Shown: in pieces, positions 42,466-51,625 of the stretch | Layout: each line of letters opens with the position of its first letter | Numbering within the stretch: the stretch's first letter is position 1 | NCBI RefSeq assembly: GCF_003260125.1 | Contig: NZ_QHKO01000005.1 | Coordinates: 68,228 to 132,227, forward strand | DNA length: 64,000 nucleotides | Origin: Lujinxingia litoralis | GTDB taxonomy: Bacteria; Myxococcota_A; Bradymonadia; Bradymonadales; Bradymonadaceae | Reading direction: 5' to 3' | The notes under the pieces: generated by a model | What the model saw: only the letters and a program-made list of their open reading frames with translations | Told to the model about the DNA's origin: nothing | Database searches by the model: none | Position numbers and translations under genes: made by a program

Positions 42466-44841
42466 TCAGAAGGAGTGGCCGATGCTCAGGTAGAAGCCGT
42501 ACCCCTCGATGAGGTCCTGAATGGCGTCCTGATCCACGGGCACAAAGACACACTCCGAGGTGCCCTGGGCGGAGGGGTCGGTGCAGCGCCGAAAGCGTGG
42601 ATCTTCGGTGGTGTCGCTGAGCGTGTAGGCGAAGTCCAGGCGGACCGGTCCCACCGGGGTGTTCCACCACACGCCGGCGCCCAGGCCGTAGAGTAACGAG
42701 GGGGGAAGATCGGCCAGCTGCAGCGTGCCCTGATCGTTGGCGGCGGTGTCGAGGTAGAGCTGGCCGCGCATGATCGTGGCGCTGTCCAAAAAGATCGCGC
42801 CCCAGACGTCACCGATGGAGAAGAGGTTGGGAACCAGGCGCACTCGGGGCTCCACCGAGAACTCCAGGCGAGTGAGGCCCCCCACCGGCACGGCCTCGCC
42901 AGTGGGCGTGTAGAGGGAGAGGCGTTGGCGTCCGAAGCTACGCATGCCATCGCCCCCCCCACTGTAGAGGCGGCTCTGGATGGGGACGCCGGTTTCCTCG
43001 CCGACATCATAGATGGTGCCCAGCCGGCTGCGCAGCGCCAGGACCGAGCGACCCAGCAGCGGGGTCGGGATGTAGCCCTCGGCCGAGAGCTCGGATTTCA
43101 CGAAGTCGAACTTCCCGCCGAAGATAAAGTCGTTGGCCTGCTGCACGTTCAGTGAGACCAGGGCGCCGCGGGTCGGGTCGAGCACGTCGTTGCGCAGATC
43201 CAGAATCAGGGATTGCTCCAGCGATTCCAGGACGAATTTTGTCTGAAAGTCCAAGCCCAGGGTGGTGGTGGAGACATCGACCAGCGATTCCTCAACGTTG
43301 AAATAGTTGTAGTAGGCGATGTTGTAAGAGAGCTCAAAGCGTAGGCGGCGAAAGAAGGGCACCGCGCGGTCCAGACTTACGCGTAGCGCCGGGTTCCATA
43401 CGGAGAAGCCCTCGCGCACGTCGCGGTCGATCTGGGCACGCAGGCGCAGGTTGGTGAGGCGCTCCAGAAACTGAGGCTGCGAGAAGCGCAGGTCGCTGGA
43501 GAGGATCGCGCCGCGGTTGACCAGTTCATCGTTGGAGATGAGCCCGGGAGCCCAGGCGTAGCCGGCGGCGTTGAAGTGATCCAGGCGGCGCAGTCCGCCC
43601 AGGAAGTTGCGCGCCGACCAGTTGAGCAATCCGCGCACATCCTGACGGGTGCTCTCCACGGCCAGACCCGCACCCACCCGCACGCTGTACTCCTTGGCCT
43701 CTTTGAGGCGTACGACCACCGGAACCTCCGGATCCAGGCGGCTGCGGCGTTCGGCTTCGAGCTGGGCGCTCTCCAGCAGCGAGCTGATGCCCAGAGGCCC
43801 GGCAAGAGCCTCTTCGGTGTCCTCATCGTCCGGGGGCTGCTGGTCCGGAGTATCGGGGTTCAGCGCGTCCAGACCCGGTTGTGGAGGGATTTGCACATCG
43901 GCTTCGGGGTCGGCTTCGGAGGGGATATCGCTCTCTTCGAGGAGGTTTTCCAGGCGCTGGCGCTCCTCCTGCTCTTCAAGCGTGACCTCGCGGGCCTCGT
44001 GGGCCGGCAGCACCGTGACCAAGCCGAAGACCCCCAGATCGTAGATGTCCTCCTGGGTCTGGTTGAGGCGCTGAGGATCGTAGCGCTCCCCGGGCTTGAG
44101 TGTGATTGCCTGGCGGACAAAGCGCTCCTCGACGTTTTCCAGCCCGAAGATATGCACTTCACCAAAGCGGGTGATCGGCCCGGCGTCGATAAAGAAAAAG
44201 ACGTCGGCGCGGTGGTCCTCGGGATCGACAAAGGCGCGGCCGCTGGCCGTGGCATAGGCGTAGCCCGCCTCGCGCAGCCGCCGCCCCAGCGCATCGCGGG
44301 TGGTCAGGTAGTCCTTTTCGGTGAACACCTGACCTTCCTTTAAGGGGAGCTCGTTGAGCAGGTCCCGGGCGCTCAGGTTGGAGGTCGGGTCGAGCCCCTC
44401 GACCTCAATGCTGGCGATGCGGGTGGGCTCCCCCTCGTCAATGGTGGCGCGCAGGCGAATGGAGTTCCCATCGGCGCTCTCCACCTCGGAGCGGGAGACG
44501 ATCTGGGCGGAGAAGTAGCCGCGGCTGCGGTAGAAGTTGAGGATGCGCTCCTGGTCGCGATCCCAGCTGAACTCATTGTAGTAACTGCGATCCGCGCCGA
44601 TGATCGGGAGCCAGGGAAGAGCGGCGCGCCAGCCCGGATCTTTGCGAGTGGCCAGTCCGCTTTTGACATCGCCTTCGGAGAAGGCCTCGACGCCGCGCAA
44701 CTCCACCTGCTCGACCCGCAGGTGGGTGGCACCGGGGACGATGTACTCGGCCTGGGAGTCGGTGGCGCAGCCTGTGCCGAGGGTGCTCAGCCAGCAGATC
44801 GCCCCGAGCAGCGCGACGCGAAGAGGCTGAATTCGGGCCAT
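42466..44841 (-). CDS. Omp85-family outer-membrane protein (BamA/TamA-like) with lipoprotein-type signal
   Basis: The 791-residue protein has an N-terminal signal ending LSTLGTGC, which looks like a lipobox. POTRA domains follow (FSWDRDQERILNFYRSRGYF; IEVEGLDPTSNLSARDLLNE; FGEVHIFGLENVEERFVRQA). The third POTRA carries an acidic insertion of about 90 residues (about 275-365). From about 385 the sequence is a beta-barrel ending in a C-terminal phenylalanine (FYLSIGHSF), with a variant VRGF-type motif GGGDGMRSFGRQRLS. Such proteins insert or export outer-membrane proteins. It is more TamA/BamA-like than FhaC-like, but the exact subfamily cannot be settled here. It is the last gene of a kinase-containing series. 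Confidence 0.85.
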   Translation of the reverse strand: MARIQPLRVALLGAICWLSTLGTGCATDSQAEYIVPGATHLRVEQVELRGVEAFSEGDVKSGLATRKDPGWRAALPWLPIIGADRSYYNEFSWDRDQERILNFYRSRGYFSAQIVSRSEVESADGNSIRLRATIDEGEPTRIASIEVEGLDPTSNLSARDLLNELPLKEGQVFTEKDYLTTRDALGRRLREAGYAYATASGRAFVDPEDHRADVFFFIDAGPITRFGEVHIFGLENVEERFVRQAITLKPGERYDPQRLNQTQEDIYDLGVFGLVTVLPAHEAREVTLEEQEERQRLENLLEESDIPSEADPEADVQIPPQPGLDALNPDTPDQQPPDDEDTEEALAGPLGISSLLESAQLEAERRSRLDPEVPVVVRLKEAKEYSVRVGAGLAVESTRQDVRGLLNWSARNFLGGLRRLDHFNAAGYAWAPGLISNDELVNRGAILSSDLRFSQPQFLERLTNLRLRAQIDRDVREGFSVWNPALRVSLDRAVPFFRRLRFELSYNIAYYNYFNVEESLVDVSTTTLGLDFQTKFVLESLEQSLILDLRNDVLDPTRGALVSLNVQQANDFIFGGKFDFVKSELSAEGYIPTPLLGRSVLALRSRLGTIYDVGEETGVPIQSRLYSGGGDGMRSFGRQRLSLYTPTGEAVPVGGLTRLEFSVEPRVRLVPNLFSIGDVWGAIFLDSATIMRGQLYLDTAANDQGTLQLADLPPSLLYGLGAGVWWNTPVGPVRLDFAYTLSDTTEDPRFRRCTDPSAQGTSECVFVPVDQDAIQDLIEGYGFYLSIGHSF

Positions 44842-44871
44842 AATGAGGTACCGGGAGGACGAGCTTTAAGC

Positions 44872-46392
44872 TTACTCGGAGAAGAAGCCTTTGAAGGGAT
44901 CGTCGTCGACTTCGGGGGCGGGAGAGGGCGTTGGTTCGGGGGCAGGCCTGGGTCGTTTCGAGGTGGTCTTGCGTGGCCGAGTCTGGGGCCGGGCCGGCGC
45001 GCGCGCGGCCACCTCCAGGGTGTGGGCCATGGCCTGCGCGCGCTCTTGCACCGGTCTGGCGAGCGCGCGGGCGTCGTCGGCGGCCCGTTCCCGGGCGGTG
45101 GCTTCCAGTTCGCGGACCCGGGCTTCCATCTCGGCAGAAGAGGGCGCTGAGGCAGACGCTTCGCGCGTCGCTGCTTCCGGCGTCGGTGCGGGGTCGGCGG
45201 GGGCGCTCGTATCTTCCGGGCGGAGGAAGACGAGGGCCAGCACGCTCAGCAGCGCGAGCAGCGCGGCGCCCAGATAGAGCGGGGTGCGGGAGCGTGTCGG
45301 AAGGTCGAGGGCGTCGAAGTCTTCGACGGAGTCGGACCACGCGAGGTTGAGCGGGGGATGGGTGTCCGTGGCCGTGGCAACATGCTCCTCGGTCAGTAGG
45401 CCTTCAGAGGAGGCATCGGGGCTCCCGGGGATGCTGGCGAGGGTAGTCGGGTCGAGCTCGGCCAGCAGAGTTTCAAAGTTCGCGCGTGCTGCGGCCGCGT
45501 TGGTCGGGCGTTTATCCGGGTCTTTGGCCAGCAGGCTTGAGATGGCCTGCTCCACGCGCCCGGGTACATCGCTGAGTTGATGAAGGGGCGGGACCTCGTT
45601 GACCACGTGGGCCATCAGAATGGCCATCGGTGTTTCGGCCGAGAAGGGAGGGCGGCCTCCGACGAGCTCGTACATGATGCAGCCCAGGCTGTAGAGGTCG
45701 GCGCGTCCGTCGACCTGATGCCCCTGGCATTGCTCGGGGCTCATGTACTGCGGCGTGCCAAAGACCTGGCCTGTGCGGGTGACCTGCGTTTCGGAGTCGA
45801 GGACCTTGGCGATGCCAAAGTCGAGCACTTTGACGAAAGTGCCCCCACCGGGGATGTCGAGCAGGAAGATGTTGTCGGGCTTTAAGTCGCGGTGGACGAT
45901 GTTGGCGTCGTGAGCCGCGGAGAGCGCGGAGGCGATTTGGACGCCGACCCGCAACACTTCTTCGTAGGTCATGTTCCGTTGGTCGATGCGCTCGCTGAGG
46001 GCGATGCCGACCAGGTATTCCATGGCCAGATAGAGCGTGCCGTCTTCATCCTGACCGAAGTCGAGGATGGTCACGCTATGGGGGTGGTTGATCGTGGTTG
46101 CGATCCGGGCTTCGCGGAAGAAACGATCGACGAAGGCATCGGTGTCGCTGAGGTTGGCGCGGAGCGTCTTGATGGCGACCTGGCGGTCGACGCTGCGCTG
46201 ATGCCCCAGGTAGACCGCGCCCATGCCGCCGGTACCGATGCGTTTCTCGATGATCCAGCGTCCGTCGAGCACCCGGCCGATCATGGGGTCGTCGCCGGCG
46301 GGGCGATCCTGGCGCAGTTTCATGCCGTCGTGTGGGCAGTAAACCACATCGGGGGCATAGGTGCGCTGACATGTCGGGCAGATCTTTTCCAT
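44872..46392 (-). CDS. membrane Ser/Thr protein kinase with N-terminal zinc-ribbon-like motif
   Basis: The 506-residue protein opens with a zinc-ribbon-like motif (CPTC at residues 5-8 and CPHDG from residue 19). A Hanks-type kinase domain covers about 45-315: glycine loop GTGGMG at 53-58, lysine K75, catalytic HRDLKPDN at 167-174 and DFG at 191-193. The activation segment contains GTPQYMSPEQC. A membrane helix lies near 375-396. The C-terminal tail is an Ala/Arg/Glu-rich coiled coil ending in a Pro-rich basic part, which would be outside the cytoplasm. It is 49 bp after another kinase gene on the same strand. All catalytic residues are present. Confidence 0.92.
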   Translation of the reverse strand: MEKICPTCQRTYAPDVVYCPHDGMKLRQDRPAGDDPMIGRVLDGRWIIEKRIGTGGMGAVYLGHQRSVDRQVAIKTLRANLSDTDAFVDRFFREARIATTINHPHSVTILDFGQDEDGTLYLAMEYLVGIALSERIDQRNMTYEEVLRVGVQIASALSAAHDANIVHRDLKPDNIFLLDIPGGGTFVKVLDFGIAKVLDSETQVTRTGQVFGTPQYMSPEQCQGHQVDGRADLYSLGCIMYELVGGRPPFSAETPMAILMAHVVNEVPPLHQLSDVPGRVEQAISSLLAKDPDKRPTNAAAARANFETLLAELDPTTLASIPGSPDASSEGLLTEEHVATATDTHPPLNLAWSDSVEDFDALDLPTRSRTPLYLGAALLALLSVLALVFLRPEDTSAPADPAPTPEAATREASASAPSSAEMEARVRELEATARERAADDARALARPVQERAQAMAHTLEVAARAPARPQTRPRKTTSKRPRPAPEPTPSPAPEVDDDPFKGFFSE

Positions 46393-46441
46393 GAGAGCTC
46401 GCTAAAGAGACGTTCCCCGCTGTGCCGGGCCCGGGGCGAAT

Positions 46442-48103
46442 CTAGAGGCGATTGACCTTGGGGCGAGGCCCGTCGTCCAGCAGCTCGATGGAGGGCCGGC
46501 GAGGCTCGGTTGGCGAGTCGTCTTCCGCGGTGGCTTCCTCCATGGGAGTCGGCTTCGGCGAGGGCGGGCGCCGGGCGGGACGTCGCCGGGGACGCTCTTC
46601 TTCGGCTTGCAGCTCGAAGCTCATCTCCTGGCGCGCGCCACGCGCCGGGTCGATGGGAATGCGTACATCCAGGGACTCGTATCCCGGCAAGCTCAGTCGG
46701 TAGGCAAGAGCGTCGCTGCCCGGAGCCACCGAGAGATTGTAGGGCGTGGTCCCGAGCTCGGCGTCGCCTTCGAAGATCGTGGCGCCGGGCGGGTCGGTAA
46801 GCAGGCGCAGGGTGACGCTGTCGTTGACCGCGACGATGGTGGGTTCGGGGGCTTCTTCGCGAGGCGTATCCGGCATCGGGACCGGCGCGACTTCGCTGGG
46901 TGTGGGCTCGGGGGTGGCGAGGTGCTCGGCGGGCGCCTGGGCGCTCTGGTTGCGCAGCACCAGGGCGCCGAGCAGCGCCACAACGATCAGGGCCAGCACC
47001 ACCGCGGCGATGAGACCTTTGTGGGAGCGCCGCGCTTCGGGCGGGGCCTGGGGTGGGGCTGCGGCCATCGGGGCGGCTGCGCCGGTGAAGTTTCCGGTGC
47101 CGGTAAATCCGCCGGTGTGCGCGAAGCCCGGAGTGGCTGCGGCCGGGGCGAAGTGGTTTCCGGTGGAGGTCGGCGAAGGGAGGCCGGCGGCGAGGTTGGC
47201 CTGGTGCAGGCGGAGCGCGGCCTCAAGTTCGTCGCGAAGCTCATCGGTGGTCTGCGGCCGGGCTCCTGGATCTTTGCTCATGGTGCGGCGCACCACGTGC
47301 TCCAGATCCAGCGGGATCATGTCGAGCGCAGACTCCGAGAGGCGCTCGGCGAAGGGCGGCGGCGGGTCCTGAGCGTGGCTGATCATCAGCGCGGTGGTTG
47401 TCGGCCCCTGGAAGGGAGGCTCGCCGCAGAGCATCTCAAAGATGATGCAGCCCAGGCTGTAGATGTCGCTGCGGTGATCGACGCTCTGCGAGAGGATCTG
47501 CTCGGGTGACATGTAGCGCGGGGTGCCGACGATGCGGCCGTCACCGGTGAGTTGAACGTCGTCTTCGCCGCCGACGGCTTTGGCGATCCCGAAGTCGAGG
47601 ACCTTGACCACGTCCGGGTCGCCATCGACCTCGATCAGGAAGATGTTGTCGGGTTTGACGTCGCGGTGGACGATGCCGTTTCGATGCGCCTCGGCCAGCG
47701 AGCGGCAAATTTGCGAGGCGATATGCACCGCGCGTTGCGGGCTTAAGGGAGCCTCGGTTTTGATGGCTTCGGTCAGAGTGCGTCCGGCCAGCATCTCCAT
47801 GGTCAGGTAGAGAAAGCCGTCGTCGGTCTGCCCGTAGTCAAAGACGGTGACCGTGTTGGGGTGGCGCAGCTGGCTGACGGTGAGCGCTTCGCGCTCAAAG
47901 CGCGCGGCGGTCACCGGGTTGTGGGAAGGGATGTACTTGAGCGCAATGCGGCGGTTCATGTTGCGCTGGATGGCTTCGTACACGGCCCCCATCCCGCCAA
48001 ACCCCATCAGGCTGACGATCTCGTAGCGGTCGGCTACCGTCTGGCCGACGAGCTTTTCGTAGAGCGCGCGGCGTTGGTCGCGGGAAGATGCCATAGCGTC
48101 CAT
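46442..48103 (-). CDS. membrane Ser/Thr protein kinase with extracytoplasmic PEGA domain
   Basis: The 553-residue protein has a Hanks-type kinase at about 25-290 with GFGGMG at 34-39, K56, HRDVKPDN at 146-153, DFG at 170-172 and GTPRYMSPEQI. A low-complexity Thr/Gly/Pro linker follows, then a membrane helix near 362-384. After a Pro/Glu-rich spacer comes a PEGA domain (about 435-500, LTDPPGATIFEGDAELGTTP) and a basic Pro-rich tail. A second methionine three codons in is a possible start. It follows the TPR membrane protein gene by 48 bp. The PEGA domain may sense the envelope or peptidoglycan (inference). Confidence 0.92.
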   Translation of the reverse strand: MDAMASSRDQRRALYEKLVGQTVADRYEIVSLMGFGGMGAVYEAIQRNMNRRIALKYIPSHNPVTAARFEREALTVSQLRHPNTVTVFDYGQTDDGFLYLTMEMLAGRTLTEAIKTEAPLSPQRAVHIASQICRSLAEAHRNGIVHRDVKPDNIFLIEVDGDPDVVKVLDFGIAKAVGGEDDVQLTGDGRIVGTPRYMSPEQILSQSVDHRSDIYSLGCIIFEMLCGEPPFQGPTTTALMISHAQDPPPPFAERLSESALDMIPLDLEHVVRRTMSKDPGARPQTTDELRDELEAALRLHQANLAAGLPSPTSTGNHFAPAAATPGFAHTGGFTGTGNFTGAAAPMAAAPPQAPPEARRSHKGLIAAVVLALIVVALLGALVLRNQSAQAPAEHLATPEPTPSEVAPVPMPDTPREEAPEPTIVAVNDSVTLRLLTDPPGATIFEGDAELGTTPYNLSVAPGSDALAYRLSLPGYESLDVRIPIDPARGARQEMSFELQAEEERPRRRPARRPPSPKPTPMEEATAEDDSPTEPRRPSIELLDDGPRPKVNRL

Positions 48104-48151
48104 CGAGAGAGCGAGGGAGCGCCAGCGTGTGTGGCGCGTGAACGAAGCGAC

Positions 48152-48943
48152 TTAGAAGCCCAGCGTGAATCCGACGCCAGCCGAGCCCTTGCCGACCCAG
48201 GGAGTGATCTGGCGGTGCGCGGTGCGCGGCAATTCCTCGGAGCTGTCGGCGGTGATCAGCAGGTAGAGGCCCAGGGCTGTGACCGCCGCGCCGGAGACAT
48301 AGAGGACGTCGGCCACCAGAGCCTGGGTGCGCGCGTTGTCGCGGGCACTCACGCGATCGTCGTAGGCCAGCGAGGTGTCCGAGAGGCTCTCGGCGTTGCC
48401 GCTGGCCATCAGGCCCATGACCACGCCGCCGCCGATCAGGGCTACGCCGCCGACGGTGGTCAGAACGCCCGGGGTGCGGTTGACCGAGGCCGGCTCGGGA
48501 GTCGGGAGGGGCTCGGTGACCTGGGGCTCTTCTTTATCGGGGGCGGCGCTCCCCTCCGCGGCCTGCATCTGCTTGATCTCGCGCAGCGATTGCACACGCT
48601 CCATGGCATGGGCACGGGCCTCGCTCTCGACATCGGGAGCCACCATAAAGCGTTCATACTGCGCGATGGCTTCGTCCCAATCTTCCATCTGCTCGTAGCA
48701 ACGACCGATGTTGTAGAGGAGGTTCGGGACCGGATCGAGGGCGTAGGCCTGCTCAAAGAGCGCGATGGCCTGCACGTACTCCCCGGCGCGGAAATGCTCG
48801 GCGCCGCGGGCCGAGAGGGACTCCACCTGCCGCGCGATGTCGGCGGCTTCGGCATCTGATTGTGCCCATACCTGGGCAGGAATTCCCGTCGTAAGCAGAG
48901 ATACCAGCAGCCCGACTCCGATAAACTTTCGCATGGCCATCAT
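48152..48943 (-). CDS. TPR-containing envelope protein
   Basis: The 263-residue product has a signal peptide ending PAQVWAQ, then TPR-like repeats (about 40-125, HFRAGEYVQAIALFEQAYAL and QMEDWDEAIAQYERFM). A Pro/Glu-rich linker is followed by two hydrophobic segments near residues 165-185 and 215-235. Its build resembles the TPR/PEGA protein at 40.9 kb without the PEGA domain. The frame stays open far upstream, across the divergent transporter gene, but that part is an antisense shadow; the start is set at the signal peptide. It is first in the kinase-kinase-Omp85 series. Confidence 0.8.
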   Translation of the reverse strand: MMAMRKFIGVGLLVSLLTTGIPAQVWAQSDAEAADIARQVESLSARGAEHFRAGEYVQAIALFEQAYALDPVPNLLYNIGRCYEQMEDWDEAIAQYERFMVAPDVESEARAHAMERVQSLREIKQMQAAEGSAAPDKEEPQVTEPLPTPEPASVNRTPGVLTTVGGVALIGGGVVMGLMASGNAESLSDTSLAYDDRVSARDNARTQALVADVLYVSGAAVTALGLYLLITADSSEELPRTAHRQITPWVGKGSAGVGFTLGF

Positions 48944-49141
48944 CTTTAGGTGGGATCGAAGAGGTAGAAAAGTAGCGTTGCTCAGGCGCGATGATAGCCC
49001 CACCGCAGGCGCAATGTCTAGCGTCGGCATGGGGATCGGGCTTCTGGACAGAGGTGGAGATCGCACCGACAATCGATGCCTGACCGGAGTGGAGCGCGGG
49101 CACCGAAGATGCCTGAGGGAGTCGATGATGAGGGAGGTTGT

Positions 49142-51583
49142 ATGAGTGTGGGGGAGCCTGGCGAGGCGTCGGAGAAGGAGCACGGGGCTGAGGGGGCGAC
49201 GTCGCCCGATGGCGAGCCTTCCGAGCCGGCGGGAGGAGGAGAGGGCAGCGCGTCGCCGATATTCTCGGAGCGCAAGGGGCTGGGGACCTTTGCCGGGGTG
49301 TTTCGCCCGACGGTGCTCACGATTTGCGGGGTGATGATGTACCTGCGCGAAGGTTGGCTGGTCGGACAGGCCGGGCTGTTGGGGGCGCTGGGAGTGCTCC
49401 TGTTGACCTTCGCCATCACCGGGACCGCGGCGATGTCGCTCTCGTCGGTGACGACCAACATCCGGGTGGGCGCCGGCGGGGTGTTCTCGATCATCAGTCA
49501 GTCCCTGGGGCTGGAGCCCGGCGGCAGCATCGGCATCCCGCTCTACGTGGGGCAGGCCCTCTCGGCAGCGCTCTACATCTACGGTTTCACCGAGGCCTGG
49601 GGGTACATCTTTCCGGACCACCCGCCGATGGCGGTGGCTTACGCGGTCTTCGCGCTTTCGTTTGGCGCCACGCTTATCTCGACCCGGCTGGCGTTTCGCC
49701 TTCAGGGGCTGGTGATGGTGGTGATCGTGGCCTCGTTGGTGTCGATCGCCCTGGGGCTTACCGGGATGGGCCAGAGCCAGGAGGTGGAACTTCATAATCC
49801 GGAGCTCTTTGGGAGTTTTGAAGCCGGAGGGTTCTGGATCTTATTTGCGATCTTCTTTCCGGCCGGGACTGGCATCAAGGTCGGCGCGAGCATGTCGGGG
49901 GCGTTGGCCAACCCCCGACGGAGCATCCCGTTGGGGACCCTCTCGGCGGTGGGAGTGGCGTTGTGTATCTACATCTTTATGGCGTTCTGGTACTCGGCGG
50001 TGGCCACCCCGGCGGAGCTCAGTGAGAACGTGCTCATCGTGGTCGATCGGGCGGCCTGGGGAGAGCTGGTGCTGGTGGGCATCCTGGCCTCGACCTTTAC
50101 CGCGACCTTGAGTTCGCTGGTGGCCGCTCCCCGGGTGCTTCAGGCGTTGGGCTCTCATGGGATCTTGCCCCGAAGCGCATTTTTTGCTCGCCAGCGCGGG
50201 CGCGGTGAGCCGCGCAATGCCGCCTTTTTCACCGGGGCGTTGGTCAGCGCTGCGCTGATGTTGGGGAGCCTGGATCGCATCGCGGTGCTCATCACGATGT
50301 TTTTCCTGCTCACCTACCTGACGATCAACCTGGTGGTGCTGGTGGAGAAGAGCCTGGGGATGATTTCGTTTCGCCCCACGTTCAGCGTGCCGATGGCGGT
50401 GCCGGTGGCCGGCGGAGCGCTCTCGCTGCTGGCGGTCTTTGTGATCAGCCCGGCCTTTGCCCTGGTGGCACTGTCGGTGATCGGGGCCATCTATGTGGTG
50501 CTGGTGGGGCGGCGTCTGGAGACGCCCTGGGAGACGGTGCGCAGCTCGATCTTTGTGTCGATGGCCGACTGGGCCGCCAAGCGGATCGCCCGGGGGCCGC
50601 GGGAAGCCAACGAGCGCAGCTGGAAGCCCGACCTGCTGGTGCCGGTGGAGAGTAGCGCGCAGCTCGACGGGCAGTTTCGTTTTTTGAGACTGCTCACCGC
50701 TCCCAAGGGCTCGTTGCAGGTCGTGGGGGTGCTGCGTGCGGCGGAGGCCCCGGGGGCCGAAGGCCGCGCCGACGAAGATGGAGACAAAAAGGGGCCGGCG
50801 GATGAGCACGCGCGCTACCGGCCGCGGTCCTCGCCGCGAAAACGGGGGCGGACGCTCCCCGGGATGGGCGCCGGGCAGCTGCCGGAGGTGACCAGCGCGG
50901 CGGGGCGCCCGCAGGCGCTCGGGGATCTGCGCGCGGTGGCCTCGGACTTTCAGCGTGAGGGGCTCTTTGCCACCGCCGTGACCATTGAAGCGTCCAGTTA
51001 CACGGCCGGCGTCGATATGGCCTCGGCGGTGATGCAGGGCAGCTATTTCCGGCCGAACATCCTCTTTGTGAACGCCGACCTCTACGACCAGGAGACGCTC
51101 GGGGAACTTCTGGAGATCGCGATCCACCGCAACATGGGCGCAGCCTTTCTCTTCGAGCACCCGGAGTCCTCGTTGGGCCATGAGCGACGGATAAACGTGT
51201 GGGTGCGCGACCAGAGCCCGGATTGGCCGCTGGGGCTGCGCCTGGCTAACCTCGACCTCTCGTTGCTGCTGGGCTACCAGGCGCAGCGCAACTGGCAGGG
51301 CATCTTGCGTCTGCTCACGGTGTGCCCCGATCCGGCCGAAGTGGACAACGCCTGTCGCTACCTGCAGCTGCTCGTCGATGACGCTCGCCTGCCACGCGAT
51401 ACCCGGCAGTGGGTCGAGAGCGGGAGTTTCATGAAGTGGCTTCATGATGCTCCCCGTGCCGACCTTCAGATCATGGGGCTGGCCGACACCATCGATCGCG
51501 AGTTTATGGAGCGTATGGTCGCGGCCACCGGCAGCTCGGTGCTCTTTGTGCGCGACTCCGGCAACGAGAGCGCGCTGGCCTGA
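49142..51583 (+). CDS. SLC12-like cation-chloride/amino-acid permease family transporter
   Basis: The 813-residue product has about 12 membrane helices between residues 50 and 490 in the APC-superfamily arrangement. The first helix region FRPTVLTICGVMMYLREGWLV and the following TNIRVGAGGVFSIISQSLGL match prokaryotic relatives of Na-K-Cl cotransporters closely. ALANPRRSIPLGTLSA comes after the sixth helix. A C-terminal cytoplasmic domain of about 320 residues is present, as in that family, with an inserted Pro/Arg/Lys-rich segment near 560-600. The ATG is preceded by GAGGGAGG, and the longer upstream frame is rejected. Substrate ions cannot be read from the sequence. Confidence 0.85.
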   Translation: MSVGEPGEASEKEHGAEGATSPDGEPSEPAGGGEGSASPIFSERKGLGTFAGVFRPTVLTICGVMMYLREGWLVGQAGLLGALGVLLLTFAITGTAAMSLSSVTTNIRVGAGGVFSIISQSLGLEPGGSIGIPLYVGQALSAALYIYGFTEAWGYIFPDHPPMAVAYAVFALSFGATLISTRLAFRLQGLVMVVIVASLVSIALGLTGMGQSQEVELHNPELFGSFEAGGFWILFAIFFPAGTGIKVGASMSGALANPRRSIPLGTLSAVGVALCIYIFMAFWYSAVATPAELSENVLIVVDRAAWGELVLVGILASTFTATLSSLVAAPRVLQALGSHGILPRSAFFARQRGRGEPRNAAFFTGALVSAALMLGSLDRIAVLITMFFLLTYLTINLVVLVEKSLGMISFRPTFSVPMAVPVAGGALSLLAVFVISPAFALVALSVIGAIYVVLVGRRLETPWETVRSSIFVSMADWAAKRIARGPREANERSWKPDLLVPVESSAQLDGQFRFLRLLTAPKGSLQVVGVLRAAEAPGAEGRADEDGDKKGPADEHARYRPRSSPRKRGRTLPGMGAGQLPEVTSAAGRPQALGDLRAVASDFQREGLFATAVTIEASSYTAGVDMASAVMQGSYFRPNILFVNADLYDQETLGELLEIAIHRNMGAAFLFEHPESSLGHERRINVWVRDQSPDWPLGLRLANLDLSLLLGYQAQRNWQGILRLLTVCPDPAEVDNACRYLQLLVDDARLPRDTRQWVESGSFMKWLHDAPRADLQIMGLADTIDREFMERMVAATGSSVLFVRDSGNESALA

Positions 51584-51625
51584 CACGGGCCACCGACGGG
51601 GCCCGAAGGAGCCCGGGGGCAGGCG

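Noticed and set aside
48944..49795. An extended N-terminus for the TPR protein reading back through the transporter gene
   Set aside because: The extra 280 residues are antisense to the transporter and lie before a clear signal peptide.
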